Assembly (NCBI GenBank): GCA_034190875.2
Contig: CM067357.1
Coordinates: 23,002,644-23,066,643 of the forward strand
Reading direction: 5' to 3'
Length of the DNA: 64,000 nt
Source: Urechis unicinctus
Lineage: Eukaryota > Annelida > Polychaeta > Xenopneusta > Urechidae
The position numbers and the translations under genes were made by a program. Below, in pieces: positions 42,850 to 57,010 of this stretch (position 1 is the first letter of the stretch; the number at the start of each line of letters is the position of its first letter). The notes below the pieces were generated by a model. The model was not told where the DNA came from. It searched no databases and saw nothing but the letters and a program-made list of their open reading frames with translations.

Positions 42850-45800
42850 AAATGTCAGCTATCTCGATATAACTTTGTGTTCAAATCATTATGCTATCAA
42901 TCTGTTCTATTCTCGTTGATATTTCCTCGTACACTACAAGCAGATCGTTGATAGCGAATGGCTTGTTGATTTATGAGTCAACTGTTGGAAGTAATTACGT
43001 CATAACATCCACATATGGAATGTTGCACGTGGAACATACTTTCAGCGTATTCATCTTGGTCGATATCCTCGTCTCGATATGCTAGTGCACGATAAATTGC
43101 GTTATGGCTTTGTAAGTCTGGCCGTTTCTTATTAGGGATTTACCAGATCAATTAGAAAATAAGCGGTTACGTGTTCAGGCCTTACCATCCTTTGCGTCAC
43201 GCTCGAAGTTTTCAATTACAAACCAAACAATCTTGTATATCATCGCACACATATGTTGTGGGATATAATGCAGTAATTTAATCAGCTCTGGGGCAACTTT
43301 CTAATCCGCTCAAATCCTACCATTTATACGTCGTTCGATGGTGACATTTTTGTATTACTTGCAAACAATTGTGATGGGAAGTGTTTGAAGAAAGATTGGT
43401 TAATGGCATTATCAAGCGAAGCGTCCTTCGCAACAAAAACATAATGTGATAGGCATCATTTGGTAATTTCCACGGAGACAATTCCCATGGACGAAGTGTT
43501 CTTTCGGGAAATCCATGATTTGGAATGCTAGATATCCTTCTGAGCCTTTTACTGTATGCTGCGCTGTAATGGCGTCTTTCTGAAACACATGTTTATTATC
43601 CCTTTGGCTAAGCTTAAGTAGAATTTTATCAGTAAAACGACATGTGTAAGACCACAGTAAAACAAGCCACATGTCATGACTTTGAGGAGTTCGTTATTTC
43701 GCTAAGGCATTTCTTCTCATATGATAGCAATGGACGGGCAGAATCCACTTGACACGACAAGGTTTGTCCAAAAAGTATCGAGGGCGATACAAGCTCGATT
43801 AACTGATTAATTGGCAAAGTCGAATATGAGACACTGTATTATAATTTGTTTACCTGCTCTACTAAATTAATGCTCAACTAAGTTGTTGATGGTGTATATA
43901 AAATGAATACCACAGCGATTCATTATATGAATGCGTGTTATCAGTTACGTCACGCAGCAAAGCCGAAGCCGAAATTGTTGTTGTCATATTTTTGCCAACC
44001 TAACGTGCAGATAATATAAACGCTCATAAAGGGCTGAAAGAGCTGTTTGATGGATTAGTTCCAACATTAAATCCCAACGCACAAAGGCCACATTAATGAA
44101 TATGCACCCTGCTAAGTTTATGTTATTCAACAAGCATCATTGCACTTTGGCAGCAGAAAAAAATACATTTAATTTGTAGGATTGTGTAATGCATCCACTG
44201 ATATTTGCTACTATATCATGTACTGCTCATGATAACCATTCGCAGTCTATTGCCATGGCACAGTAATTATCTGATCACCTTGGATTTGATGCTGATACTT
44301 GTTCGAAATGGACAAAATATCGAATTAATCCGTTAATTGCTTGATGATGCAGAGTGATGCCAAAAAGATGCCAATGTTGTGAACTGTATTGTATTGTGCT
44401 TATTTTCCTTAGTGTTTTGTTGTATGCATGAATGTCTTTCTATATGATTTAGCATTTCAACAAGAAGCCTAATGTGGTAGAATATGTTAATCTATATTTA
44501 GCTGCAGCACGTGATATATATGTATGTGTTCCGGGTTTCAAAGGGATTGCCAACATTCGCTACAAACTAATCGAAATAGAGTTCCAAGCAATGTAAGGGT
44601 CTTTATTTAACTTGAAACGGTGCGACCTATTCGCAATAAATATGAGTACATTATAGGAGAGCGCAAAGCTTCCGGCTAATAGCAAACGGCACTTTGGGGG
44701 CGGTTATGGAAGGTCAATCGATACAAACATCTTCGGATATTATGAGGACAAGCAAGTAGGTATTGGTTGAACAGTTATCAATGGTTTGCTTACTATTTTA
44801 ATGTACCGTTTGATTAAATAATGAGTATTTGCATTCGTTCTCATCATACCACTGAACCAAGCTTCCGTAGCATTATATTTCTCGTCTGTATGGCACATAT
44901 TGCGCGCGTGTATTTGTTTGACGCAGAGAAACGATTTTGAATTAAAACCCATCATCAGCCTAATAATGATTGCTTAGATCTCCGTCGTTGTAATAGGTAT
45001 CATCGTAGATGAATTAGTTGATCGGCTGAGGAATATTTTCAGTACATGTTCTCTGTCATAAATAGTCACGTACAAACATATGAGCCATCCGCACGAGGCG
45101 GCAAGAGTACGAAACGATGCCGTTGTTGCTACACACGATGCTGTAAAGTGCAATCCGATCACTAGATTGGAACAGCTGTTGAATGTACTCGATGGCATTA
45201 TAACAAAGAGAGATATGCGCTCTTAACGCCGACTAAATAGCTGTTATTGATCGGGAACCTTGTTATGATGACAGGGCAAACAGAGCATGGTTTATATGCA
45301 AGATAAGCAACAGTAGTACAGTACAGATGCACAGCAATATCGATCGTTGGTCCCTGGATACATTAACCAAGCTTGCATTGCTAACTGAATTCAACAACGA
45401 TAGCTAGAGCATAAGGAAAGTCTAATAAAAGCATCAAAATACAGCTGTTGCATACGCGGAGGTTGATTGATAAGCATGTTGCATGGTTCATACACTATGC
45501 ATTAGGTTTGTAACTGCTATTGTAAACACATACTCGAAATACGTCGAAAGTGAAGTAACTTTAAACGCTGTCGAATAATTGCTCTCCCGTTATGGTGTGT
45601 TTGTCATCTGCACCCCCGGCGTTGCGTTCTGCGATCAGCATATATTTCAGTTAATTAAGAATGTACTCAGTCAAGCTAGTAATCCCCCTAAGTTTTATGA
45701 CGTTTTTCAGATAATGATACGCGGAGACGTTACTCAAGTGGTAAGGGATCTTGAAATACAACTTCATTAACAAATGGGATTCTTAGAATCGAGTAGATAC

Positions 45801-46179
45801 AGGATTGTTTGATAACTAACAAACCTACTTAGTTTTGCCGCTATGGGCGGTATTATTGAAACAAAATGGCGCACAACGAATTTCTTACGATTTCGCTTAA
45901 AACTATTTAAGAAGCACTTTGTCTTATACAGAGCCAATAATTATTTCCAATATTAAAGACAGAATGACTTCACAGATGTGACCATTTAAGTGTGAAAGAG
46001 TCTGCAGACAAAGTGATATAATTATGCCAAGGTGTTTATGCATATTTGTGCTTCAAGCCATTTAAGCGATGGAGGATACCAAGTAAAACAGCTTGGGCAC
46101 TTACGACGATGACCACTTGTCAATAAAAGACTCGTTATTGTGTTTTCACAGCATTCACGGGATAACACAGTAGGGTTAT
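42850..46179. other. Gene-free stretch
   Basis: The longest frame is 86 codons (43412-43672, -). It reads like a plausible protein but has no recognised motif. Positions 45193-45229 resemble 1735-1770. Nothing else was assigned. Confidence 0.4.
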
Positions 46180-46350
46180 TTTTTTTAATGCGACCATTAG
46201 GAACACTGCGTCCTTTATGTGTCTAAAAGTTTGGACGTGTGCGTGAGCATGTATCGAGAAAATATATGCCCGAGGTAGGCAATGCAGTCGTTGTAAGCCC
46301 CATTTAAGTGCATTCTTAACAGTCAGTGCAACCTATATGGTATTTAATGT
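46180..46350 (+). repeat. Diverged repeat matching 27700-27860
   Basis: This is the partner of the 27.7-kb block, in the same orientation, with ordered short matches and low identity. An eight-base T run lies just upstream. Confidence 0.5.
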
Positions 46351-47699
46351 ATTTTGCGGAAGCAATATTATTTAAATTTGTGGCCTTTTCATCAAATCCC
46401 AATCCTAAAATCGAACAACATAAGAATAATCATTACATATCTGAACCAGGTACCTTTCGTTTCGTCTGTTGACTTATTCGCGCAAGGACTTTTACCAAGA
46501 GGTTTTTCCGATCGATTATTCCTACTTTCAGTACAATGAAAGACACGACATGATACAATTGTTAATTTTGTATTGGAGTAAACAGAAACTAGAATTTCCA
46601 TTAGCTGCATTTCAAATAGAAAGTATAGTCCTTACTTTGATAATACATTCCAACCAGCATATCGATCGGATTAATAAATAATTATTAACAGCGCATGCAA
46701 CGTACCATGAACGTATTAATTAATGTTGCGATGCTTTATTCGACTACAACATCAGCAAATATTCATTATTTGACGGTTTGTTTATGTTTTGATCTCGTAG
46801 TTTCAGCAGGATTGCACGTAACTTAGAAAACTGGCTATATCGATATATTACACCATACCAAGGGACATCGATTTGATGGTTGCTTTAGATGAGTTCATGT
46901 ATTATAACACATTGACGATGTTGAGAAGAGCATGAGAGTCATGTGCCACAAATGAGTGTTTTCACTTTTTTGAGCTACATCACCAACGCGGAGAAGACCT
47001 TACTGTATAATGCACTATCCGAGGCCGCTCGGCCATTTGCTGCGACGGCTTGAGTCGCAACATCGGCAACCGTCGTATAAAACAACATGGCTCTCTCCGC
47101 GTTGATAATGCTGAGCTGAATAGGAACAATTCACATGCAACCAACGTTCCTTTCAGGGTATTGTCCCGTTGATACTTATCTACTTAGCAAGCCACATATG
47201 TTTAATAACAGCAGCCTTCAAAACTGGCTGCCCTTTTGTGATGGACATTATGATGATATGAGTAACGCCTTTGTGACTTTGTTGTACTGCAAGATGACAA
47301 TTCGCCTCTGACAATTCCTCGGCGGTATGTAAAATACGTATTTGACTGGTATATGAGGCGGTATTGGCAAAACGCTACCATTAGACTGAGATGTCGGCTA
47401 TAATCAGTGATTAAGTGGTGCATTAGCGACACCGGGTTTGCAGTTACGAAATGGTTTCAGTTCAACTTTTATATCGTGTCACTCTTTCGTTCAAAATATT
47501 ATCCCTACAAACCTGAAATATACAGAAAAATCTTAATTGACTTAGTTATATACGAAACGCGGTCAATATGTTCAGTACAAATGTTATAGGATCGCCATTA
47601 TGGGACGCTAACTGATCTGAAATTCCTAAGGCTATTTATCCTGAATTGCAGGTAGTTAATGTCACCGTGTGTCTTCATCAGTGTAATTGTGTATGCACC
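46351..47699. other. Gene-free stretch
   Basis: Frames of at most 76 codons occur on both strands. Nothing recognised. Confidence 0.4.
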
Positions 47700-48310
47700 A
47701 GTAGCTGTGCAGATTCGTTAGTTCTTAAACGATTGTGTTCCACCTCTCAGGGATGAAGCCATGTATTGTATGGTAGCTAAGACTGGGACTGCTCCCTAAA
47801 ACACCTACAATAATGTGCACTCGGTCATCAAATGAATAAGACAATAAGCTTAGGTGCATTTGACATGTCGGCCAGCCATGCAGAAAGTTTGTTGGGATCT
47901 GGGAAATTGACTGGCTGACCCTCTTTGCTAATACGCTTCATTCATAGTAAATATTTTTTTTATCATCTTCCCACACCAAGTCCCCAATAGTTACGGTGCT
48001 GCAGGTATTTCTTACTTATTCTATGAGCTCAGTTCTATTATAACTCGAGCAAGAGATTCTCCCTTTCTTTGAGGAAAGTTTTTAGCTGGGGTATTTTCTA
48101 CTAAGAAAGGAAAAGAGATGACATGGTGTAGCAACAGTCACGCACGCAAACTGGGAAGAGATGTCGGATGATAACTGATGTTGTTGCAGAATACTCTCCA
48201 GAAGACTGGAGATGAATGTAGTTGGCAACATTTTGGATCACTATTGTATGATAATCGCTGCGTTTGAGAACTGTTCCAGATATGCACATTGCGACGTGAC
48301 AGCGTTCAGA
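47700..48310 (-). repeat. Decayed inverted copy of 36.27-37.13 kb
   Basis: Read on the minus strand, it follows the 36.3-kb copy through the untranslated part and into exon 1. The candidate ATG is replaced (AAAGAGG for ATGGAGG). A 10-base deletion and a larger deletion then shift the frame. If the 36.8-kb model is a gene, this is a pseudogene copy; otherwise both are repeat. Confidence 0.8.
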
Positions 48311-48594
48311 TGACGTATTCGATGTCGTTTACAGCTATAAAAACACGCAACAAGAATGCGCGCAACAACCCAGGAACTTAAAACAGCAACTTCTAAAGCG
48401 CAAACAAAGCGCTGAGAGCTTGACAGGCAGGGAAACGTGCCTGTAGTTCCGGTAAAATCGTTGTGCGCGACAATGACCCTCCGAGCGGCCGCGACGGAAA
48501 CTCTTTATGTGGACATAGTAGTAAATCCATTGTGGACCAAACTCAACAAAAGTTTGGCGATGTGTCTACTAAAGGTCGCGTTCGTTCTAATACC

Positions 48595-48649
48595 TACACA
48601 AACGCACACACACAAACACACACACATAGACCATAATGATTTATGAGAT

Positions 48650-48702
<53 letters not shown>

Positions 48703-48732
48703 GAGAGAGAGATAGAGAGAGAGGAGAAGAGG
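48595..48732. repeat. (CA)n then (GA)n microsatellite
   Basis: A short imperfect CA tract (48595-48627) is followed after about 20 bases by about 85 bases of GA with single gg, at and aa interruptions. Neighbouring 48311-48594 and 48733-49079 hold nothing recognised. Confidence 0.95.
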
Positions 48733-49079
48733 GTCTATTTGGAGGTGGAACAAAAAAATTTTATTTGACAAAACGTAATGAAGTTAGTAAATGCTGTATT
48801 GCCTTTATCCGATCTTTCAATCACGCCCCGCTTAAAAATGCAAAATACACTGCATCATCATTCAATACAAGCTGTAAGCGACAATGTTGCTCTGATTGTG
48901 TGATTGCTGTGTGATGATTCTAACACGGTCGCTCGAGTTTCAGAGATTCTTTTCAGAGAAAATGCTATCAATCTATGGTTATTGCCCTATTACCGAAATA
49001 AATGACGAGTCCATTACATGTAACATCCGATGTATACCCTTTGGGCGATCTGATTCTTAATATCTGTTAGTGGAACACA

Positions 49080-49760
49080 CTAAAAAGCACTTTCAGCAGA
49101 GTTGTAACTCGATGACTTCGGAAATTGCGCCCTGAAATCCTTGCAATACGCTGATAAGCTAATGTCAAAAGACCAATTACAGTGGCAAAAAGTTGGTTTG
49201 CATTACGACGATGACTACCAGCTCAATATGTGAACAAGAGTAGATCGTGAGAACAATTTCGCATAATGTGTCCCTCGGAACATGTAAAATTTATGGTGAC
49301 ATCAAAACATGAGCCTTATTGCGCCTGGTGGAACAGCTTCACTCAAATACGTGATATCATTTGATTCGTAAAACATGTGTCACACAATCATATCACCAAT
49401 ACATAACCCTTGGCACCTCATAAATGCTTCTGCAAAAACGTACTTTGCGTGTGATTTGCGTCTTTGTTTCAGAATATAGGAGGCGCGTTCATAAGCTGTC
49501 CGGCTAGGCAGTTGCATTAAAATGTTAAAGCGTTTATGATACCAACTAGTGCAGCAATAAAATCGCCATTATCAAACCCAGGAATCATTGATGATGGATA
49601 CTTCACATCCAAACGACCAGCCGTCATATGTGTAATCGTTCAAGCGCTACATATTAACGCCACCGTAACCTGGGGGCGGGGGAGATTTTTCGGTATAAAA
49701 CGCTTAAAAGCCTGATGACCTGTCTTGAGGTAAGGCGTCCATGTTGGCGGACATCATTTC
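49080..49760 (+). repeat. Repeat family W, copy 2
   Basis: It is direct relative to 30695-31680. Its second half (49430-49690) is also repeated at 50088-50390. Shared landmarks are ctgcaa..acgta, ttcataagc..tccggct and gcagcaataaaat. Confidence 0.75.
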
Positions 49761-49949
49761 AACATCAAATATCAAAGCTTGTCGTAGTCTATCGAGATAC
49801 CTGATATAATTTCAATAATCATTTGTATGGGATTCGCATGATAAAGGTTCCAAGTGAACTGTCAACCAATTTTTATGCATTCCAAATAATAACGTTAGCA
49901 AGTTGGGACAACAAAATAGCCAATAGTATGAAGCTTCGAACATTGCGTA

Positions 49950-50450
49950 ATTTGGCTCCGTTTTGGAACAAACACAGTTATGGACAATGGTGCACACTCG
50001 ACAAAGATACTTACATCAATAGCGATATTATTAGACGGAAAAGTATGCTTCTTGCTGACCCGTTTTCACTCGAGTATTTACGGTTACTTCTGCAACAACG
50101 TATTTGCATGTTATTTGTATCTCTGTTTATATCCTGCGAAATTAGGAGAAGCATTCATAAGCGTTCCGGCTCTGAAGCTGTATATAAGTGATAAAGTGTT
50201 TTTATGACCAACTATTGCAGCAATAAAATAGACATTATCTAATCAAGGAATCATTGTTGATGAATAATTTAACTCAAAACGACTAGTCGTTTCAAATGGA
50301 GTCACTTTAGCAAGCACATGTAATATCGAAGCGAAGATTGGGTCAAGCGCTCAATGTTAATGTCTCTGTAACCTGGTGGGGATGGAGAAGGGACAATTTC
50401 ATAAGCCACACTATAAGCACACTAACGATCAGGTTATATCAACTCGGGGT
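49950..50450 (+). repeat. Repeat family W, copy 3 (partial tandem of copy 2)
   Basis: Positions 50088-50390 match 49430-49690 in direct orientation, a head-to-tail offset of about 660 bases. The frames of 122 and 75 codons that overlap here (49823-50207) are not kept in copy 2 and are not called. Confidence 0.75.
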
Positions 50451-52639
50451 CAGCCGCAATATATAGGCCATGGTTTCCTAGAAATATGCAGATGTGTTTA
50501 ACTCGAGCACTGAAATATATGACGTCAATGTCCCATCACAAGTAGACGTTTACTACTGTATAGAACGATTTGTTTGCATCATCAATAAGTCACCGTGTAT
50601 CCGTGTCAGTCATTTAGCTTCAAAACCACGCAGATGCATAAGTGTTATTTTCTTTTGTTCCCCAAAGAGGCATAGCAAAACACATGGTATTTTTCATGTC
50701 TCAAACAATCACTCACATCAGCATCAACAATAACAGTGCTGTTATCAGTAAGACGCCAATTAATATGCTTTGTGTTAAATTATGGGATTATTGGTGTAAG
50801 GCCGTTATTCTGGAGTAAAATTTGAGAGCTGGCGTGGACTTTGAAAACTAATTGTAGGGTTTAGCAGGACGCTCTATGTCAGTTGCTTTTATCGATTCTA
50901 CACTTTATTGTTTGAGATAATTGTAACAATCCCCATTTTGATTGCAATTATGCAAGTGACGTCAAGCAATAACTACGCATCGTTAAACAATAGTTCGACA
51001 CTTGAGCAGGAATTATTCTGAAAGTTTGGCAAATCCTTATTGCGCCTCAAAAATTTTCCATGCATTATTGATGCTTTTGGCAACCGATAATGTTTCGCTA
51101 CTGTTTGTTATGTTAGACATCACATCACTACAGAATACGTTTAGCTGCTATCGACACAATAAACAACAGTCCGAAAACCGGATTCATTTTATCCAATTAA
51201 TTCGATTTTGCATTGAATCTAACAGCAGCATTAGATACCACCACTGCATTATGACAAACCATTGCAATATTGCGTCCTGGCATTCATGATCTGCTCTTTG
51301 TTCAAGGAAATGCACCTTGTGTATTAAATTCAACCTGCAAGCGCTGTAATGGACCTCATACAATAGCATCGCGTTTGTTAGCGATCGAAGAATGTCTTAA
51401 ACATCAGTAGGTATCATTGACAATTTGTTAGAAATGACATAGGCTAAGCATGTCAGTGCTGAAGCTAACTCTCTTAAATGCAACAATTCAGGTTTATTGG
51501 GACATCTATCAGGGTTTGACAGCGGTAACACTTTGGCAGCCCTATTAATGGTATTATCACCTGTGCATCAAAGTATTATGCTATATTTACATACTTACCG
51601 CCCATTACGGTTGATATGGATTATTCAATTTGGAAAAATGTGGCTTCGTACGATTAATAAAATCGTGCAGACATTTAGCAACGAATCGGAAAGGAACCCG
51701 GGTATATAATGACCAATGTGAAAATGTAAGTTCCAATTGCCAATCAACTTGTCAAACACACAATTTGTGAGCTCTGCAGCTATTGACGCTTACTGAGTGA
51801 GGTCTACTTGCACCGGATACTTACAACAACTAAGTGAAAACAAATATTCGGAAATTGAGCTCGTTACCAAGTGAGCGGCGTTGTTTCATAAGACTAAGAC
51901 CAAATGGTGTGTACTGAAGAGCTCAAGAATACATTAACATTGCCCGTATATCGCAGTTGAGGAAAATGGTTATATGTGCTACCCATGCAATGACTCTTAG
52001 TGCAACAGCTAACCATTAACTCAATCATATCTGGTAGCAATTTAGTTGAGCAGACCGTCAGCAGAGCATACATGCCAGACGTGTCAGCGGGAATATCATG
52101 TTGCCGTTCTTTGGCTTGCACCTATGACCATACATCGTTTGCATAATATTACCTATTCCTTAGAATGTAATTACAGCTACGTGGCATACCAAGAGAATGG
52201 AGTATACCCCGATCTGTAGGGGACTCCTGGTTGAATAATGTTATAACTATATGCCGAAGGTGTACAAATTTCGAAATGTTTATTTGCCGTGGCACCACGA
52301 AAAACAAATGGCTGGATACACTGAGTTTCTTAACAATCATGCTATCTGTAAGTGCCTGGTCAAAGCTACCTATCTTTCAAACGCTGATTCAATGTGAATG
52401 TGAATAGTATACTGGCTAGACGTCCTGTCTGTTATAATAAAGACACATTTCAGACTACTAGGCGAACATTCGCCGTCAGTGTGGAAAAATGGCAGGGTCA
52501 TTATCATTAGCTCACATATGGGCGGCGACGTCCAATGACTGAATCAAGACTCTTATTGTATACTAGCCAATGTAGATGAAATAAGAAGGAAGCAATGTGC
52601 TTACTTTCTTGCAGCTGTGTTGTTAGATCTATTTAGCTA
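50451..52639. other. Gene-free stretch
   Basis: The longest frame is 95 codons (51002-51289, +). No recognised protein and no repeat match were found. Confidence 0.4.
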
Positions 52640-55600
52640 TCATTCCGGGCAAATATAGTTTGTAGCCTCCAAAACCATTGGAGTTTAATAAACTGCCTTA
52701 TAACCAGATAAAGATGACGCAACCTTTAACAAGTGTAAATATATGATGCTTGACGTAAAATTATTCGACCAGAATATGCCAATGTGTCAATCCGGCAGCT
52801 CGGATATTATTGACATCCATTTCGTGGCGAATACAATGTAGACGTGGGAAAATAAATGTGCCAACATTGCATCATATATCATCGCAGAAAACAGAAGGTC
52901 GCCTTTATCAAGAATCATTATGGAAGATAATAAATGTTTGACAAGGCTAATGTACTACAGATGTATATTGATAGTTGTTTAATCTAAAGCGCCCTGTGTA
53001 AAAAGAGTAAAGTAAAAGCAATCACATTTTGATAACTCAGCTTTAATCCCACGTTGTCATTGACCGGCAAACATTATCGACCAGCAACAAAGAGGATTTA
53101 CAATGTCAACCGGATTCAAAAGTTAGGATGGTTGATAATCCAGAAAGCGTTATGAAGGTGTACGAGCTGAAAGACAGTACGCTTTTATAGCAGATAGTCA
53201 GGCTATAGTTTGCTGCATCACAACTTCAATCGCAAAAATTAAGCAAAAATGTAATAACAAATAGATTAGATCTCGAAATTTGGCGGCGTCATCCCCAGAA
53301 TATTTCATGCCATTAGATAACCACTAGGGCAGAAGCTAGAAGAATTTACCATACACAAGCATTATAAAGAGCAGTTATTTCAATAACTTAATCGCTTTAG
53401 TTTTCTTTCGTCCTGTTATAGCGTAGCGACTAACTATTGAAATAATAATAACAAAAATTATTGTCTTAGCTAAATGTATTCATTCCATAAGAAAGCATAA
53501 AATTAATTTTGTCGTGTGAGATGTATATGCAGGGCACATACCACGTACACTAAGGTCGCTTCTGACATACATGGTAGTTATTTTGTAACAACGGCTCAAC
53601 CACATAAGGCAACGGGGTTTTAATTGACTGGTGTTTGTGATCCACAAGAAATCAAAACTACTGATTGTCAACCCTGGCCATTGTATCTATGAATGCCCCC
53701 CTCCACCCACTTTTGACCTTTACAAACCAATCGAATCGCTCCAATATAAGCTTAGTGAAAGCGAACTCTAAGAGCAATCTTTATAAGTTAGCGTGAGTTT
53801 CGGTATGATTTATCAAGACCGTATGGTTTTATGTAAATATAGTGCACTCAAACGAAGATTGTAGAATAAATATGCTGACGGATAGTAAAGTCTGTGGCCG
53901 ATGAAACTACTCCATTGTAGACCAGCTAGTACATGGATGCATTGTTGTTATTTATGCTTAAGATCGGTATCATATAAACACCTCATGCTTCATTTCTTTC
54001 ATAATGCACTTTACAATTACCACAAAGTCATATTAAGCAATGACAACCAATCTCAGAGGCAATCAGGAGCAAGTTGGCACGACTTCGGTATAGGCTAAAT
54101 GTTTTTACTGACGACAAGTGCTGTGATTAATAAAGGTGCACATTTTGGGTGAGTCAGCTACGAGGTTTTCATCTAAAGGCCAGGGGATTGCAGGGTTCGT
54201 TTCATGTATGATAAACTGACTCAAATATATCTCTTCAAATATATCTCATTTATTTAGGAGTATGATCGCTTCATGTATCTTGCCGTTAAGGTCTTGTTAA
54301 CGTACATAGAGTGGCTGAGTGTCCTTCAAGGGCATGAGTCATGCTTATCAGACGGCTAAATAAGCAGCCACAGATTCTGAAGTATTGCCGTTGATCCTAA
54401 TTATAGCCATCGCATGGCAAACGCCCGGTGAACAAAGGTTACTTACACACATTGTCATTGTCAGTGCATCTGGTACAATATGCATATGTCCTGTTCTTAT
54501 CCACCACAAGACTGTTTAGCCATCAACAAAACATAAGTTGTTAGTATCATAAGTCCATACTCGGACGGCATCATTTTGAAATCTTGCAATTTGTGTTCTT
54601 TCTAGCTGTAGGCTAATTTTCCCAATTAGGCTAACTGTTCCCTATATATCGTTATGATTTGTTTACAACCAATTATTTGCTGCCCTACTTTAGCCTCTAA
54701 TACATACGTTTTTGTTATTTACTAAGCAATATATGACCCGGAGTTATTCCATTCAATATAAACAAGATATGTAACGTTCGCTTCTTTTTGCTTCGATTGG
54801 TAGAGATTAACTCTGTTGCAGTAGATGGCATCATTAACACTCAGCTATGGAGACTCCCTTTTTTCCCATCCAATATTCAGCTCCCAAGTTATTCAAAGTC
54901 ATTCCAAAATAGTAGAATAAAACGCTATTACATCATTTTCTTTGTTGTTACAATGAACCATTTACTGTGGTTTCGTAAGCGACCTTACCTCAGTGTCTAC
55001 TTTTCAACTGTTATTGTTTTGTCAGCATACACGGTTGCGTATCATCTAAATAGCTGCAGTCAATTGGGGTGCAAATATATAATTACATTTACGTACATCA
55101 CTGAGAATATGTCGAAGCAATAATGTTATTCATGTGCAACCGAGAGTTGATAAACCATAAGTGGTAATTTGTTTAGCAGGAATACAGTCTGGTTCCTCTT
55201 TCTGTACACCCTCGAGTTACCCCAGTTCAAGGTCCGTTAGATTTAACCGACCATATAAGCCACCAGCAATTTAATCGAGTTATCATATTATACATCAGGT
55301 TTTTTTAGATTTGCAGCTCAGCCCACCTAAATCATTCCTAAATATTTACGTTATGCTTCTGTGATGTGTAAGTTCTGGTATGCTGCAATGTGCTCTTTGA
55401 TTACAGAGAAATACATGTCAGCAAGAGCCACATGCGTCACAGGTCATCCCCACTTTCCGATACAAAAGTATGCGTTAGAATGATGCAGCCCAACAAATTG
55501 GCACATACGATGTTGCAAGAGTTATGGCAGATATATCGACCATCAATACTTGCATAGGTATGCATTGCACGATATTGTCATATTTCACATTTGTAAACTA

Positions 55601-57010
55601 AAACGGAATATTTTTACAAATTATTACAAAAACAACAGACGCACATATGATTCTCCCATTCACAAAAGACTTTTGTTTTGATGTTCCACGAAACTGTGTT
55701 TGTTGTTTACGCATATCATATAAAAAATGCAAAATTCCATTCGTGGGTAAATCGCGACATGCTTTGTCATAATCAAATTGTATGGGCGTGCGGTTGAAAT
55801 TCAAGAGCCTTTTGGAAGCCGAAGTCATGTTGCTTGTTTCAATCTATCTTGTAAATGGTACTTCAAGCGTTCAAAGCGGCAGTGACTGCATGGTTTAAGA
55901 TTATGGCCTCGCTTGTCACCGCTGTAATTTCTTCATGTATATAAAACGATAAATGTATCAACCCTAGGCCTAAGCGATTGAGGCTTAATTGTGCAACGCT
56001 TGTTTTGTAATCGAACTTGTAATGCTGGACATAAAATGAGGACCTATTTATGTCTATCTGGTTACCACATTGGCGTAAAAATGACGTACACTTAATTCGA
56101 CTCATACCGACCCTAGGTGCATAAAAGTATTGACAACATAATGGGTTAAGCAAGTTTTGCTAATAGTTAACATCAGTTTGTACGGATATATAAATGTCGA
56201 TGGAATGATAATAGATATATAATCAGCATCGAAATGGTTGAAAATACTAACGGTCATCGATCAGAGCACGCTTTGTTTTCGTCTGTCATTGCTATGCGGG
56301 CCACTCTAAATGTTGCGGTCAAAACAATAAGCTCATCTAACATTGCTCGCATCGTATGTCTTTCACATTTATCATGCATCGCTAAATGATCATTTAATTG
56401 TGTGGAGAATGTGATGTAAGATTAAAGTTAACAAAATATTGCGCGGTTTTGGGTATTTTGGGAAGTCCGTGATTTGTTTCGCGTGATAATTGAATTAAAT
56501 TGCAATTATCATCGAATTTTTGCTAGTGAAATAATGTCTGGCTTTCTCTCGAATCTGCCGGTTGTTGTCTTCAAAGCAGTATCGGTTATGGATAGAATCG
56601 ATAGCTGGGAAGACTATAAATAGGCAACAGAAACTTTTGGGTATCATTCCGTTAGTTTTATATCTAGAGAGCCGTGTGCGTCAGCCTATGAATCTCTAGA
56701 GCCCATTGCCGTTTATGACTGACATAAAAAGGGGCCCATTGTTCAAAGACACTACATATTTACATGCCATAAATAACCTTGCAGCTCGTGCTTTGTTGGC
56801 TAAACGTGCTCTCCCGGGGCTGAAACAGACAATCTATCATCAATGAACAGCTTGATGCTTACATTTGGATTCGTAAGTTTTAGATGAGTCAAGGCTCTTA
56901 TTAGAATTTTTCATGTAATAAAAAATAACAGACCCTGCAATGTCTACGTGGCTAAACCTGTACATTTTCCAGTGAAGTAAGGAACTAAAAAGATTTATCA
57001 GGTTGCCAAT
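52640..57010 (-). repeat. Repeat family U, copy V (nearly 4.4 kb)
   Basis: Reversed, it follows copy IV: 52640-53770 with 14955-13780, and 54780-56510 with 12420-10850. Direct, it follows copy VI: 53765-53980 with 16860-17075, 54140-55190 with 17890-18840, and 56540-57000 with 18895-19380. The central part (about 55195-56505) is missing from copy VI but present in copy IV. No frame is conserved across copies, so I see no coding content. Confidence 0.85.

Noticed and set aside
55195-56505. Reading the 1.3-kb core as a recent transposon insertion into copy V
   Set aside because: Copy IV carries both the core and the sequence beyond its edge (12050-12410 matches 55190-54780), so a deletion in copy VI is simpler.
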